A stretch of 64,000 nt of DNA from Phylloscopus collybita (taxonomy: Eukaryota > Chordata > Aves > Passeriformes > Phylloscopidae). Made by a program: the position numbers and the translations under genes. The stretch covers positions 36,566,001 to 36,630,000 of the forward strand of contig JAJNNQ010000137.1 in NCBI GenBank assembly GCA_027886175.1, read 5' to 3'. This document shows positions 37,266 through 48,824 of this stretch, piece by piece. The notes beneath the pieces were generated by a model. That model saw only the letters and a list, made by a program, of their open reading frames with translations. It was not told where the DNA came from and searched no databases. Within the stretch, counting starts at the first letter, position 1; the number at the start of each line of letters is the position of its first letter.

Positions 37266-38345
37266 CTCTTACTTTTAGTTTAGTTCATAAGCTTATGGAA
37301 AAAAAGCATGTAACTAAAAGATATAACAAAATATATACATTTGGTTGGTAAATTGAATTTCTGACATGAAACTACAGCCATCTAATGTGTTGATAACTCC
37401 AAGGGGATATGAAAGAAGGTAGTCCATTGTCTTTTAGTGCTTGTAAGAGTTTCATGTTTCAGAACTTCTAAATCTCTGTGAACGTGTAAGGTCTTTCTGA
37501 CTCTGGAAGTCACTGCCCTTCAGCTCTCTTGGTTGAGCTTTTTCTCTTTGGGAAACACAGGAGACGACAGCTAAGGGCAGGAAATAGAGGAAACATTGTC
37601 CTATGCACACTAGAATTCCTCAGCTTTCTGGTATTTATGTTCATATGGTCATGACTACACCAAACACTAACAAAAAGTGTTAAAATGGAATTTAGAACGA
37701 AGAACTGGGATTGTTCTTTGTCTCTAGTGTAGAACATGCTTATACTGGGAATCTTATTTAAAATATTCCTTGCTATTGCAGACACTTAGAACATCAGATT
37801 GTGGTGGAACATGCCTTTGAATCCAAGCCATATTTTCTTGTGTTACACAATGGCTGCAGATTTTTGACCTTTTTACCAGAGTTTAAAGTTGGTGAACTTT
37901 GGTCTTGGAAAGTATATTTATGGCCAGTGATTCCTATCACATTCTGTGGTCTTTCTGAGGTATCCAGAATGTCAACCTGCAATGGAAGACACCTGGGGTT
38001 TAGAAACATTTACCCTTTACCTTCTGTGACATTTTCAATTCTGTCTTAAAGATACCAACTTGCTTTTAAATTCATGAATTTTATAATTAAAGAAATGGAA
38101 ACACAATAGAGTTGGATTTTAATTCTCTTTCATGGAGCTTTCAAGAGTCTAGAGCAGTCCAGAACAGTCTCTGGTGAAGACTTCTAAGCAAATTTTACTG
38201 CATATCTTGATTGGGTATGGCGACAAAGGTACCATCAGCTTAGTCAGATATGAAAAATCCTAACATTTCCTGTTCTTCTGAGAAATCGCCTCTCTATAAT
38301 AACAAAGTGGATGCCAGACTCAAGACTAAGGTTAGATGACTTAGA
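37266..38345. other. Unique sequence, nothing recognised
   Basis: Two overlapping open frames at 37,794-38,049 lie on opposite strands; neither product is recognisable. This is the left flank of the provirus. Confidence 0.5.
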
Positions 38346-38350
38346 CATTT
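38346..38350. repeat. Target-site duplication, left copy (CATTT)
   Basis: CATTT directly precedes the TG that starts the 5' LTR and is repeated at 39744-39748 after the CA that ends the 3' LTR. A 5-bp duplication is usual for ERVL (class III) and some ERV1 integrases. Confidence 0.8.
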
Positions 38351-38500
38351 TGTCCTAGGATGACTTTATGATCCTTATATCCCCAATCATCCGTTCCATT
38401 TCTGTTGGATGTTGTTTTCTGTACCTCTAAGACTGGTTCTGAGAGCGGAGTGGGGGAAAGAAGAAGCATGGAGTTTGTTTGCAGAAACTACACTCCTCCA
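38351..38500 (+). repeat. Truncated 5' LTR (first 150 bp)
   Basis: TGTCCTAGGATGACTTTATG aligns with the start of the 3' LTR (TGTGCTAGGGTGACTATATG). The match runs through AAGACTGG(T/C)TCTGAGA, GGGGGAAAGAAGAAGCA and GAGTTTGTTTGCAGAAACT to CTCCTCCA at 38500. There the LTR stops and integrase sequence begins. The rest of U3, R and U5 is missing. Confidence 0.85.
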
Positions 38501-38940
38501 ATGGTAGGGAGCATGGCATTGAGTGGGTGTATTATATCCCCTATCATGCACCAGCAGCCAGGAAAGTAGAGAGGTACAATGGACTGTTAAAACCCACCTT
38601 GAAAGCATTGGGTGGAGGATCTTCCAAAAATTGGGAGCAGCATCTAGCAAAGGCCACCTGGTTAGTTAACACCTGAGGTTCCACCAACAGAGCAGGCCCT
38701 GCCCAGTCTGAGCTCCTACTTACAGTAGATGGAGATAAAGTCCCGGTGGTATGTGTGAAAGGTTTGTTAGGGAAGACAGTTTGGATCAAATTTGTCTCGA
38801 GTACAGACAAACCCATCTGTGGGATTGTTTTTGCTCAGGGACCAGGTTGCACATGGTAGATAATGCAGAAAGATGGAACAACATGATGTGTACCTCAGGG
38901 AGAGATGATTGTTGGGTGAGAACCATGTGTAATATCATTG
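38501..38940 (+). pseudogene. Retroviral integrase C-terminal remnant
   Basis: The plus-strand frame in phase with 38479-38676 encodes the end of a retroviral integrase catalytic core and the following domain. Visible marks are H-G-I-E-W, an I-P-Y-H-A-P-A-A-type loop and the helix R-K-V-E-R-Y-N-G-L-L, which bears the third acidic residue (E) of the D,D-35-E triad. After these come W-E-Q-H-L-A-K-A-T-W-L-V-N-T and a basic/Val-rich tail. The N-terminal zinc domain and the first two acidic residues are absent. Four in-frame stops occur (38674-38676, 38857-38859, 38884-38886, 38917-38919). By resemblance it belongs with avian ERVL-type integrases. It is non-functional. Confidence 0.85.
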
Positions 38941-38965
38941 TTGAATGCCACTGCCATTGTCTGTA

Positions 38966-38997
38966 TATACATAAGTATATAAGTATACTTATGTATA
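38966..38997. repeat. 14-bp perfect inverted repeat with 4-nt loop
   Basis: TATACATAAGTATA, loop TAAG, then TATACTTATGTATA. It lies inside the provirus, between the last integrase stop and the polypurine tract. It could fold as a hairpin, but its AT content also allows an origin by templated mutation. Confidence 0.9.
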
Positions 38998-39053
38998 ATG
39001 TATGTGTTTGTATAGCTAGAATATATATTAGTTTTGGTAGTAAGTTGACAATA

Positions 39054-39070
39054 TGGGGATAAGGGGTGGA
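39054..39070 (+). promoter_or_regulatory. Polypurine tract of the provirus
   Basis: GGGGATAAGGGGTGGAA immediately precedes the TG of the 3' LTR. Purine-rich tracts at this position prime plus-strand DNA synthesis in retroviruses. Two T residues interrupt the tract. Confidence 0.8.
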
Positions 39071-39743
39071 ATGTGCTAGGGTGACTATATGATGCTTGTA
39101 TTCCCAGTCGTCTGTTCTGTTTATGTTGGATATTGTGTTGTGAACCTTTAAGACTGGCTCTGAGATGAAATGGGGGAAAGAAGAAGCACAGAGTTTGTTT
39201 GCAGAAACTGCTCTGACTCCTCCACATTCTGATCCTGGACTGTGTCATCTGAAGCACGGACAGACAGCGGGACAGAGATCTCTTTTGCTTTTAGTTAGTT
39301 TTAGCTAGCTGAGGTAGAGAAGTTCCTTGGACTGTTTTTTTGTTTTTTTTTTTTTTTCCCTCTTTTTCTTGGGAATGTTTAAGCCTGTCCTGGACTGAAA
39401 AACCCAGAGAGACGCCCGAATCTCACACCTGCAGCCCACCAGGGCCCAGGACAGCATTTTCCAGCACCGGAGGGACTGATACCAATAAGAGACTGAGTGA
39501 GCCAAATGAACCCAAGGCAAGGACTTTCTCAATTTGCCATCTCACTTCAGAATGAGAGGTTTTATTGTTTCATATTATTATTCTTTTGCTTGTGGGCACT
39601 TCTTTTGTTAAATAAATAGTTTTTTCCACTTTTCTCTATGGACATTTTCTCCTGGACTGGTTCAGGGAGGGGCCGTTTGGTTTTGCTTTCCCAGAGGGAC
39701 CCCATTGGGGGGTTTTCTCCCAAATTTGCCCTAAACCAAGACA
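39071..39743 (+). mobile_element. 3' LTR (673 bp), ERVL-like
   Basis: Begins TGTGCTAGGG and ends CCCTAAACCAAGACA, giving TG...CA ends. Internal features are a T-rich tract (about 39,340-39,360), a polyadenylation signal AATAAA (39611-39616) and a GC-richer U5-like segment (about 39,650-39,720). No convincing TATA box was identified. The end sequence resembles songbird ERVL LTRs (…AAACCAGGACA). Confidence 0.87.
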
Positions 39744-39748
39744 CATTT
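39744..39748. repeat. Target-site duplication, right copy (CATTT)
   Basis: Identical to 38346-38350. It follows directly on the CA terminus of the 3' LTR. Confidence 0.8.
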
Positions 39749-41563
39749 GTGTCTCAGCTTTAGTTGCAGAAACTCAAATCCTAAATACTGTTCAAAGTTG
39801 ATCTCAGTACCGAGGTCATCAAGTTCACTGTATCAAGCCAGTGGGTTTTTAAATTGACAAGCTAATGACTATTAAAAATGGAAATATATATAAAAAGTTA
39901 TGCAAAATTTTAAGAGGTTTGGCAGCAATTTATTTGTACCTGTTTATACGGTTACAGCTTTAGACTATAAGCTATTAAATTATTTTTCTCCCGTTGATTA
40001 GAAAGCCAGCAGGTGACTCTTGATTTGAATGAGCTGACTTGAAATTCAACTTTCTCTTTCCATTCAGTGACAAAATATAGTTCTGGGTACAAAAATTAAT
40101 TAGATTTTACAAATTACTGTATAGTGCAATATCACTTCATCTTTGAGATAAGCTATTTCAAATAAATCATAACCTTTCCGCTTAAAAGAAGAAAATCAAG
40201 GAGAAAAACGATAATGTGAAATCCTTTCCGATTTTGATGATGAATTTCAGCACTCTTTTCTGCTATTTGCTGTGGAATCGCATCATGGCATTCAGCAGCA
40301 CAAAGGATTGAGTTGCTTCTCACTATGTTCATGTGTGATTTTGGGTGCCCAGTACAGTTTTCACAATATAGCATTATGGAAGACTTTTTTGAGGTGTTTG
40401 AGTCCCCTTGGTTGAAACAGACACACAAATGTCCCACAAACCAACCTCATCCAACCAAACATCTTGGGAAGGACGAAATCATTGTGATGATTATTAAACA
40501 GGAGTAAGAGCAATTTCAGAGCAGCAAGGGCAGAATCAGCAAGCTTCAGGCCCTGTGACTGACTGGAGGCAACTGCTCTAAAATACTTCTTTGGGGAATA
40601 AAATCCTACTTTTGCTGTTATTGCCGCTTGGCTGAAGAAGAATTCACAAGGAAATTATTTTTACTGAAAGGCATATTAATTTTTTTATTGCTTTTGCTTT
40701 AAAAACAATTTAAACAATTTTTATTGAAGTAACTTTTCTATATACATGCAAATATTTTTTTCTCCTCAACTCTCAAGAGCTTATTGATTCCTGTTGCCTT
40801 GCCTTCTTTTGCTTCTAAAACAACCTCTCTTTGTCTTGCATTCTATCAAAACAAAAAACCTTTGTAAAGTTTGACAAGCTAGTGCACTACTATCTAGTCT
40901 GTCTACAGTATTCTTTAGGGATAAAGAAATTTTGTATTGTATTTAGATATTCTGTCTTCATACCACTGCTGTATTTTAAATTTTCAGTGCCTTAGGTAGC
41001 TGATTTACAGTAATTACCTGTATAATACACACTGGGATTTGGCTATTGCATATTAACACTCAGTTACATTGCATATGTAAGGTGTTTGCTTTGAAGAGCA
41101 CAGCAAGTACTGATATGAAGTGCTTGAGAGGCTGTAGTTAGAAGCAAGTCTTGTATGGTGTTTCTGTCCTTTTCCATATAGTGTTTCCCTTCCTGTCCAC
41201 CCTGCTTTTGTAAAACAAAACCAGTCTAAGAAGGTTGCATTCTATATAGTAGTCAGCAGCCACAGCTCCTGGTCTGTCAGCAACTCTGAGACAAAGCCAT
41301 AAATAGTGGTAGGTGGAAATGGAAAAAATAACAATTATAGGTGAACTAACATGTAGCTAGCCAGGAGAGCACAAGCCCAAGGCTTACCTTGAACACTTGG
41401 ACCAGTACCATCACACTCAAGTGTATAAATGTTTGTGCTGAGAATATTATAAGGCAATTTTTTTTTTTATCATTTTTGGAGCTGATAGCCTTTTTTCTAT
41501 TCCTTAGCTTGAAATGTTTAGACCAGAAATCTTTTATGTTTGTAATCATCCTAGAAAAACTAA
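39749..41563. other. Unique sequence between provirus and solo LTR
   Basis: No gene or repeat was recognised. The minus-strand open frame 41346-41777 (143 codons) runs into the U5-side of the solo LTR and is an artefact of the LTR's low stop density. Confidence 0.5.
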
Positions 41564-42117
41564 TGATGCGATGCTGGAGTTCTTCAGCCCAGCCAGCTCC
41601 CGGCACTGTCGCCAGGAGTGGGCTGCCCCCAGAAAGCCAGGCAATCCAGGGTGCGGCTGTAGGGCACCATTGCTCTAAAGCACAGGTGGCATGTGTCGAG
41701 GGCAGGAACAGGGACAAGCCTTCTCTGTGATTCCAAAGGTGTTTATTCCCTGGAAGGTCAGGGACAGAAAAAGGCACAGAACCTGCGCTTGCAGAGGCTT
41801 ATAAATGGGGGAGGTCTTGGGAGAGGATACAATTTCCAACCAATAAGGGTTACATGGGGGAGGAACAGAAGGCATTGAGTACAATACATAGACCAATGAA
41901 AGAACACAAGGGGAGGGAACAGCTTAACCACTGGGGCGTCAAAGGTTGGGGGATTGACAGGGAAGGGTCTGGAAGAAGGGGCAGGGTTAGGGAAGGATTG
42001 AAAAATCTGTAGGAGGAGAGAAGGGCAGGTCTAGGGAAGATAGACAACCAGGGAAAAGCCAACAATACAGGGAGAAAGGAGCAATCCATTAGAGATAAAA
42101 TATACTATAACAATACA
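41564..42117 (-). mobile_element. Probable solo retroviral LTR
   Basis: On the minus strand the order is that of an LTR promoter. A TGTATTGTTATAG start (complement of about 42,105-42,117) is followed by a U3 containing an ATTGG (inverted CCAAT) near 41,838. A TTTATAA TATA-like box follows (plus coordinates 41799-41805). AATAAA lies about 55 bp further (plus TTTATT, 41742-41747), and then a GC-rich U5. The composition differs sharply from the flanks. No primer-binding site, polypurine tract or internal sequence is attached, and no target-site duplication could be matched, so the ends are estimates. It is not closely similar to the 39071-39743 LTR and represents a different retrovirus family. 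Confidence 0.62.
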
Positions 42118-45100
42118 GAATATTGGTGTGTGTGGGGGGGTGGTATAAAACTGATCATTAAAACTGAGCTGCAATTGGAAACACAATGAAAACACACCAC
42201 AACAAACTAACACATTTTTCTTCTCTACATGAACAATTCCAGCTAGCAAAAACCCTGTTATAATTTGAATAATAAGTAGGTTTAGTAGAAACTGGTATAT
42301 CTGTAGTGTCTTGTTCTCATTTTTGTTTCTTGCAAAAGCAGAGAAAAAGGAGAATTGATAAGAAGATTTCTGTTTTACTGGGTTCCTATTTTCTTTTTAA
42401 CTTCAAAAAAGTTATAGTTGTTTTTGATAGCAATAGTGCTTTTCACTAAAGAAAAAGATTATTGCCTAGCAGACATTAACTTGTGTCATGAGGATAATTA
42501 TCTTTTCTTAAATGTGAGAAATGTTTGGATTTGTGGCTAGCTAAATCTGTCAGTGCTTGCAAAAGAGTTCAGTGTGATTTACAGGAGGACACCAAACCTT
42601 CAGAGTTCAATATCTCTTTATTGTGCTTACTATTCTTGTGAAAAAATGCCTTTTGAAAGCCAGCATAATCCCTACGAGTAATCTCCTTAAGAAAACTTTG
42701 GTAATGTATTCCTGGCCTGAATTCTTCTCTGGCATGAATGATACAGCCCACATAGATGATTCTTTGTTACCAAATACCTACAGACTGTAAATCATGCAAA
42801 ACAGAAGCAAGCATAATGCTTGACAAAAATAACTCATATTCTTTTATATTTTCAAATTAAATTAATGTTACTTTGATTCAGCAAAATGAAGGCAAATTAA
42901 TCACTGCTTTTTGGAATACTAGGATGTTTAAAGTTTAGAAAGAACTTGAGATCTAAATCTTTAAATTTATCTGAAACTATGTATTTGTATACATTCAAGG
43001 TTGAAAGCAATTAATTTGAAAACACCCTGGACTATTGCAATTGTTTGGAGAGCAGTTTGAGAAGGACAGATGTTCTTCATGACACCCATGAGTCATTTTC
43101 TCTTCAGAATTGTTACCATTGGTGGGTAAAAGCAATTATAATATTTAGCTTAGATGCCTTATTAATCTTCCCTAAAAATACCATTATCCTCTGGTCATTG
43201 TTCATCCTTATACAGTCCCTGCTCAAATGAGATTGGTATTTTAGAAAGCAAGAGTAAATATGTATTTCACTTTTGTAAAAGCTTTGTGCAGTTACTGTGC
43301 AGGAAGTTTTACTTCTGTACTGTACTGTTCTTCCTGAGCACATCTATAAATGACACTGCATAGCATAACAAAAGAACTCTTACACATTTTCAGTAGTATA
43401 ACAGCTATGTGGAGACAAGCTGAGGACTGTAAATTCAGCTAGATGTGAATTCACATAGTTCTAAAACAAAAATGTAGGGCATATTTATTGCACTGGTGAA
43501 TTCATTCTGGAGGTATAACAATTACTAAATCCATAGTGTTGGCATAGATAACCGATTTTTCTTCCAACCTTACAGCAGAAAAATATCTACCCAAAAGCCC
43601 ATTTTAAAGTCAATTTAGAAATATTGCAAGGAGGTTTATTAGCAAGAAAAGGGTGGGATTTTTTTGCTGACCTATGTGTCATCAGAAAAGTCACTTCAGT
43701 AATGAAGTGTTTGGGTCTAGAATCTTCGCTTTAAATGAATTTCTATTTGCATCTTGTTTTGAAAACTGCAATTGTTCCTGCAGTTTCACTGCCCAAACAA
43801 ATTTGCTTCTGCCTTGTAGGGTACTTATGAACCAGCTGACCTGTTTAATATTTTATCTTGAAAGTTTTGATGTAGTACAGACTTAGAGAATAAGCAAGTA
43901 CACACATTTTCTAGCATTTGAATATTTTAATGTTCTTGTAGCAGTGCTGCTTTCAGGTGTGATGGCTTTCTGTTATTTGGGATTTTTATAAAGAAAAAAT
44001 AATTACCCTAATCAAGGACGTAAATACCCAGTAACCACAGATAAACCATATACCTTTATAAAGTGAACACACATCAGCTCATCTGTATCCTGATGCTCAG
44101 TTACTGAAATAATCTCTGAAACACAACTGATTAGGAATGTACAATTTACTGTGTTTTCCCCGCCTTTAACCTTTGTGGCATACAGGAAAATAAAATCTTT
44201 TGATTAGAAGATAAAAATGGAGACCATCAGTGACAAAAAATACTTAACTCTAAGAATTATTTTCTTTACAGGAAATAGAACTGGAAATTTGTTTATTATC
44301 CAAATAGATGATCAGAAGAAAATATTTTAAAGGCACAAATCAAGTACATTCCTGATTTTTTAATATGTCTGCTAGAAATATACAATCATCTTGTTCCTTC
44401 AATAAAATTCTAAAATAAATTTACAAAAGAATAAATTCACTGGAATTAAAATTGTACTAACATGTTAAGACTATAGGCAGACCAGGTATTGCCCCTTCTC
44501 TGGTAGTGAGTTGTGTAGGCTGATTTAATAGAGGCATTTTGAAGATACTTTTTTTTCATATTAGGTGTTAAATTTTGCCGTACAAGTCAAGGCTTTATTA
44601 TTATGATCTCGGCTGCTCTTATGTTTTTATGATATATATTCAGTTTAGAGGAGAAAATGACAAACTGATGTCAGGTGACCGTATCCTTAATTTTCTTACC
44701 AAAGTCTCATAACTGCCCCTTCTGCCCTCTAAGTGATAAAATCAGACGTAGAAATATTGGCAATATGTTCAGAAACACAAGTATCTTTTTTATTAGAAAG
44801 CCTATCTAGAAAATAAAAGCTGTATTATTTTTAGCAATTACAGCATTTTTTGCCCCCAGCTACATGGATTCACTTATGTCATTACAGATGATAGAGATAA
44901 ATGAGCATTGTGCCAGAACCTGCCCCCAGTGCCCAATCTTTTTCTGATTCCACTTTCCTTTGTATCTCTCTTTCTATTGCCCTACATATTCTGTGTTCAA
45001 TTCATCTCTGCTGCTTTACAAAAAGAGTACAAATAAGGTGAATAAGGTGTAGCACATTAGCATATCGGATCAGGCATGCTAAATATGTAAGAGCTCAGCT

Positions 45101-48100
45101 ATAAATGACTACAGAAATAGAAATGTAACAGAAAATCAGTGCTTTTGTTTTTGTGCAAGTTTGATTTAGGATTCAAATTTATTGCGGTGAGCCATGAAAG
45201 TAAGAAATAAATAAGAACAGGATGCTAACTCCAGTAAGAAGATTGGGGTGCTGCAAAAGCAAAAGATTTTTCTAGTTTGCCATGAAAGGTCTGCCAGTCC
45301 CATCATTGAATCCTCCCTGAATTCTGCACAGTAACAGGAATAGAATATATACAGTACACATAAAACAAACAAACTTTAAAACACAGCAGAAATGAGCATT
45401 ATGGAGCCCTATGAGAAAGTTCTCTACTTTCTCCATCTGCTCTACAACAATGGGATTGTAATGAATTGTAATTTCCTGGAACAGGATCTCCAATCTGCAT
45501 GAAGAATTCTTGTATTCCCAACAATGCAGTGCACTTGAAAAGCTGAATTAGAAGTGTTGTTTTCTGTCTTGTTGTGTCTCTTCCTATCCTGGTAACATTA
45601 CATTTTGTGAGAGGGAAGAAGAGAAAGCATAAAATAAAACACTAAATACCCTAATTTTACAGACTAAAATAAGGAGAAAAGACTTTAAAAAAAACCTGCT
45701 AGTTTTTTGGTATAGAGTAAATATGCTGTATTTCTGAAGTGGTGCTTTGACCTGATATTTGGCTGCTTTCAGCATACTTCACCATTCAGGAGAATGGCAA
45801 AACACTCCTTCACCTCACATCAAGCCACTCCACTGAAAGAAGGATTTGGAGAAAAATCAAATATCTAAATTCCTGGCTAGGCAGGTTTGTACATGCACCC
45901 TGAAATCAAAGAAGGTTAGAGTTATATATGGGAAAAAACCCATACAATTTCCTTATACTTGAATATTCTGCATGGGTTTGCATCCCAGTGCGGTTGATGC
46001 CAAAACCAGTACTTGTCAGAGGTGGAAAAAGTGAACACCAGAATGACCAAAAGTATCCTTCAAGATAAATAATCCATGTTTCCTTCAAACCTTTGTACAT
46101 TTTTTTTCTATCTAATATCCCATCCCTTACGTTTAAATTGCTTGGGAAAATTTCTTAAGTGACCTGCATATTACATAGCTTCTCAAATGACTCATGGAAG
46201 TGGTGCATTCGGAATAACATCATATCACATCTTTGATGCAGGATAGGACTTGGTTTGAAAAATTGCCTACTTGAAAAGAAAGGCCAGAAACCCCTGGACT
46301 AAATTAAAGGCATTCAGCTTTTACATTTAATTGGTGTGCATTCAAATGAAACCTTAATCTAAAGGACAGGACTTTCTATTTCATTGTCAGTTACTTTCTT
46401 TCTTTTAGTCACTCTCACCACTGTTTTTCTGGTTTTCTCATTCCTGCACATAATGTGCAGCTGCTTTTGAGAGAATTAATTTACATATGCTACTATAGTG
46501 AATGATGATAATGGGGGTGAGATGAGTGAGTTGCTTTGATGTTTTCATGCAATCATTTATATAAGCAAATTTTACATTTAATTTGGTTCCCCATAGTTTT
46601 AACAGTGACATTTACCAAAGAGCACTTTTAAAAGCGAATAAAGCATTAAAAAATTATAAAACTGTTTGAAAAATATTTAGCTGGATGTCTATAGAGAGGG
46701 AAGTGATTAAAATAAAATAAATAAAAAAACCCAGGAAAGATTAAATTTCCAATTTTGAAAAATTCCCCATATAGACTAAAAAAAAAAAAAACAAACCCAA
46801 ACCCTACAGTTATGAAAGTATCACATTTTCAAATTGAAAAGTTCAGTTTTCTCTTGGAATAGTTTCATATATTCCCTAAGAAAGTACACAGACTTCTTAA
46901 TGAAAATAGAATGTTTCCAGTTTATAAAAATATGAATCTTCCTATTATATTAATAGATCTTAGGAACAAATTTGGTTCACATTAAATTCTTAGAGAACAC
47001 CTGAAATCTCTACTTTGAAATCTGGCTTTCTGAGAGAAGGATTTCCTACCAGTGCCAATCTTCTGCAACATGTGGCAGTAAATTGCACTGCTTCCCAAGC
47101 CCGGACAGTAAGTGGTACTGCTTAAAAGACAGATAGTTCATTGCTGATAGGACAAGAAAACAGGAACATGACTAATACAAAACTTGACAGCAAGCAGGTC
47201 TTCTGTTCTGCAGTGTCTTTGACAATCCTTTTTCTACCTATGCCTTCTCTATAGTAGGTGAGTGCTAAAAGAACCCTGTAAACTTGCCTTTGAGTTAATC
47301 TGAATTGTCTTCTAAAATTCACTTCACTTCAGGACTTTCCAATATTTTGCACCTGTCTGCATTGCAGGATTGAAAAGTGTTTTAATGAAAGATAGTGCTG
47401 TACAATTTTGCACTGAATAAGGAGCAGAGCAGAGACACATTAGCCCTAGAGCATTCCAGGGAATTACCTGCAATTCAGAAATGTCTAAATCTAGTTTTCC
47501 TATTTCTGATCTAGTAGGGAATAATTTTCCCTAGCTTATTTATAAGGAAAATATTTTATTTTCTTGCCTTTATTGAATTTTAACTGTGTCAGTTGCCAGA
47601 ACAGGACAACAAATTTCTGTTCTTTTAGACTTTGCTGGCTGCACTTCACAAGTTGGTTTTTTTTTTTCCTTTCCTGTTTTTGTCTTAAAAAAAATTTAAT
47701 TTTTCTTCTTTCTGATTAACTACACAATTTCCAATGTAATGAATAGGAATATCAGTGAATTAATGTATGTACTTGTTGTGTATGCAGACATACCAAGCAG
47801 CAGAAGCAACAACTGTGTCTCATATCTTATGTGACTTCTTTCTTAATTACTCTACCCTCCATTTTATGATTCCTCATAAAGTCCATGTGAAGGAAAGCAG
47901 AAATACAACATATAAATCAGTGTGCTCCTGCCCTGGGTACCTGTGCTCAGCATGAGAGAACTTCTGTTTTTATTGTTGCTTCCACTTGGGCATTGCAGAT
48001 AGAGGAGAGCATGGGAAATTACTCCTTTTTAAACTCCAGCAGAACAAAACAGATCTATTCTCTCCAGTAAATGATGCAGCCCAATGATACTGAATTGCTG

Positions 48101-48140
48101 CTACACATCTTAGCCTCTTTTTCCAGAAGTGCTTTTATTT
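42118..48140. other. Unique AT-rich sequence, nothing firmly recognised
   Basis: 6 kb without a recognised gene or transposon. A short G-rich run (GTGTGTGTGGGGGGG) lies near 42,126. Homeodomain-like words cluster around 46,455-46,640 and at 44,830-44,860 (TTAGCAATTACAGC), but too weakly to annotate as elements. Confidence 0.45.
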
Positions 48141-48824
48141 TTAATTCCAGCAGCAATCAAATGGAAAATACCCACACACATTTTCCATGCCAAACTCTGG
48201 AACACAAATCTGACTACTGGCAGCTCCCTCTGGTTCCCACCGTGCCCATGTTCTTGGATGCATCAAGGGGCAATGTTTTGGCATAAGAACAGGGGGTGGG
48301 AAAGTCAGAGCAGGCAGATGGATGCAGACGGTGCCCGGGGCTGCCGTGGGTCCAGAAGCCAGTTTGTCCATTTCGTGGGTGAGCAGGCAGCGCCTCGCAT
48401 GCCAGACATTTTGAATGGAAGGAAAGACAGTGTGGTTTTGACCCAAGCAGCACTTCCTCAACAACAAGTTAGACCTGAACCTGTGGATGGACACATTTAG
48501 AATTCCCTGATGTTCTCTAGGAACCCAGTGGACTGAGGTACAAAGTGTTAGCTTTACATGGGCTGCTCTGTGGAGAGAGTAAATGATGTCTCTCTTATTT
48601 TGGTATGTTGGTCCTATAGGCAAAGTAAGCACAATCTTTAGGGGATTGTGCCTTGTGTTGTCCCTTGCAGGGTGAGGAATGCAAAGCCGGGCATATTTGC
48701 ACCTGCCTTTGGTATCTACATTCAGTAACTGGAAAAAAAAATATGTAGTTATGAAACATTCATCTGCAATATGAACATGCAATTGCACAAAAAGAATCTC
48801 AATTCCTCTTCTCTGTAGGTCCAT
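48141..48824 (-). CDS. Unrecognised 227-codon ORF, doubtful gene
   Basis: The longest open frame in the window, methionine-initiated on the minus strand. The product is His/Cys/Leu/Pro-rich with no signal peptide, domain or repeat that I recognise. A CpG cluster (about six CpG in 48,316-48,405) and locally higher GC lie inside it, and GC enrichment by itself lowers stop frequency. A plus-strand frame (48129-48500, 123 codons) overlaps it almost completely, which argues for composition and not coding. There is no recognisable promoter, polyadenylation signal or homologous family. I keep it only as a flagged open frame. Confidence 0.12.
   Translation of the reverse strand: MDLQRRGIEILFVQLHVHIADECFITTYFFFQLLNVDTKGRCKYARLCIPHPARDNTRHNPLKIVLTLPIGPTYQNKRDIIYSLHRAAHVKLTLCTSVHWVPREHQGILNVSIHRFRSNLLLRKCCLGQNHTVFPSIQNVWHARRCLLTHEMDKLASGPTAAPGTVCIHLPALTFPPPVLMPKHCPLMHPRTWARWEPEGAASSQICVPEFGMENVCGYFPFDCCWN

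Larger units (their letters stand above)
38351..39743 (+). mobile_element. Internally deleted ERVL-like endogenous retrovirus
   Basis: A 1.39-kb provirus remnant bounded by CATTT duplications. Order: truncated 5' LTR (38351-38500), integrase remnant (38501 to about 38940), AT-rich dyad, polypurine tract (39054-39070), full 3' LTR (39071-39743). Gag, protease, reverse transcriptase, RNase H and the primer-binding site are missing. No env lies between integrase and the polypurine tract, which fits ERVL-type elements; these normally lack env. The LTR copies differ at roughly one position in five over the shared 150 bp, so the insertion is old. The element cannot replicate alone. It may be a one-off deletion or a member of a non-autonomous subfamily. 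Confidence 0.88.

Noticed and set aside
38479..38676. 65-codon ORF matching retroviral integrase as a possible domesticated gene
   Set aside because: Its first codons lie in the LTR fragment, it lacks two of the three catalytic acidic residues, and the reading frame meets four stops. It is a remnant of the deleted provirus.
41346..41777. 143-codon minus-strand ORF
   Set aside because: It straddles the boundary of the solo LTR and has no family features. The openness comes from the LTR's GC-rich U5.
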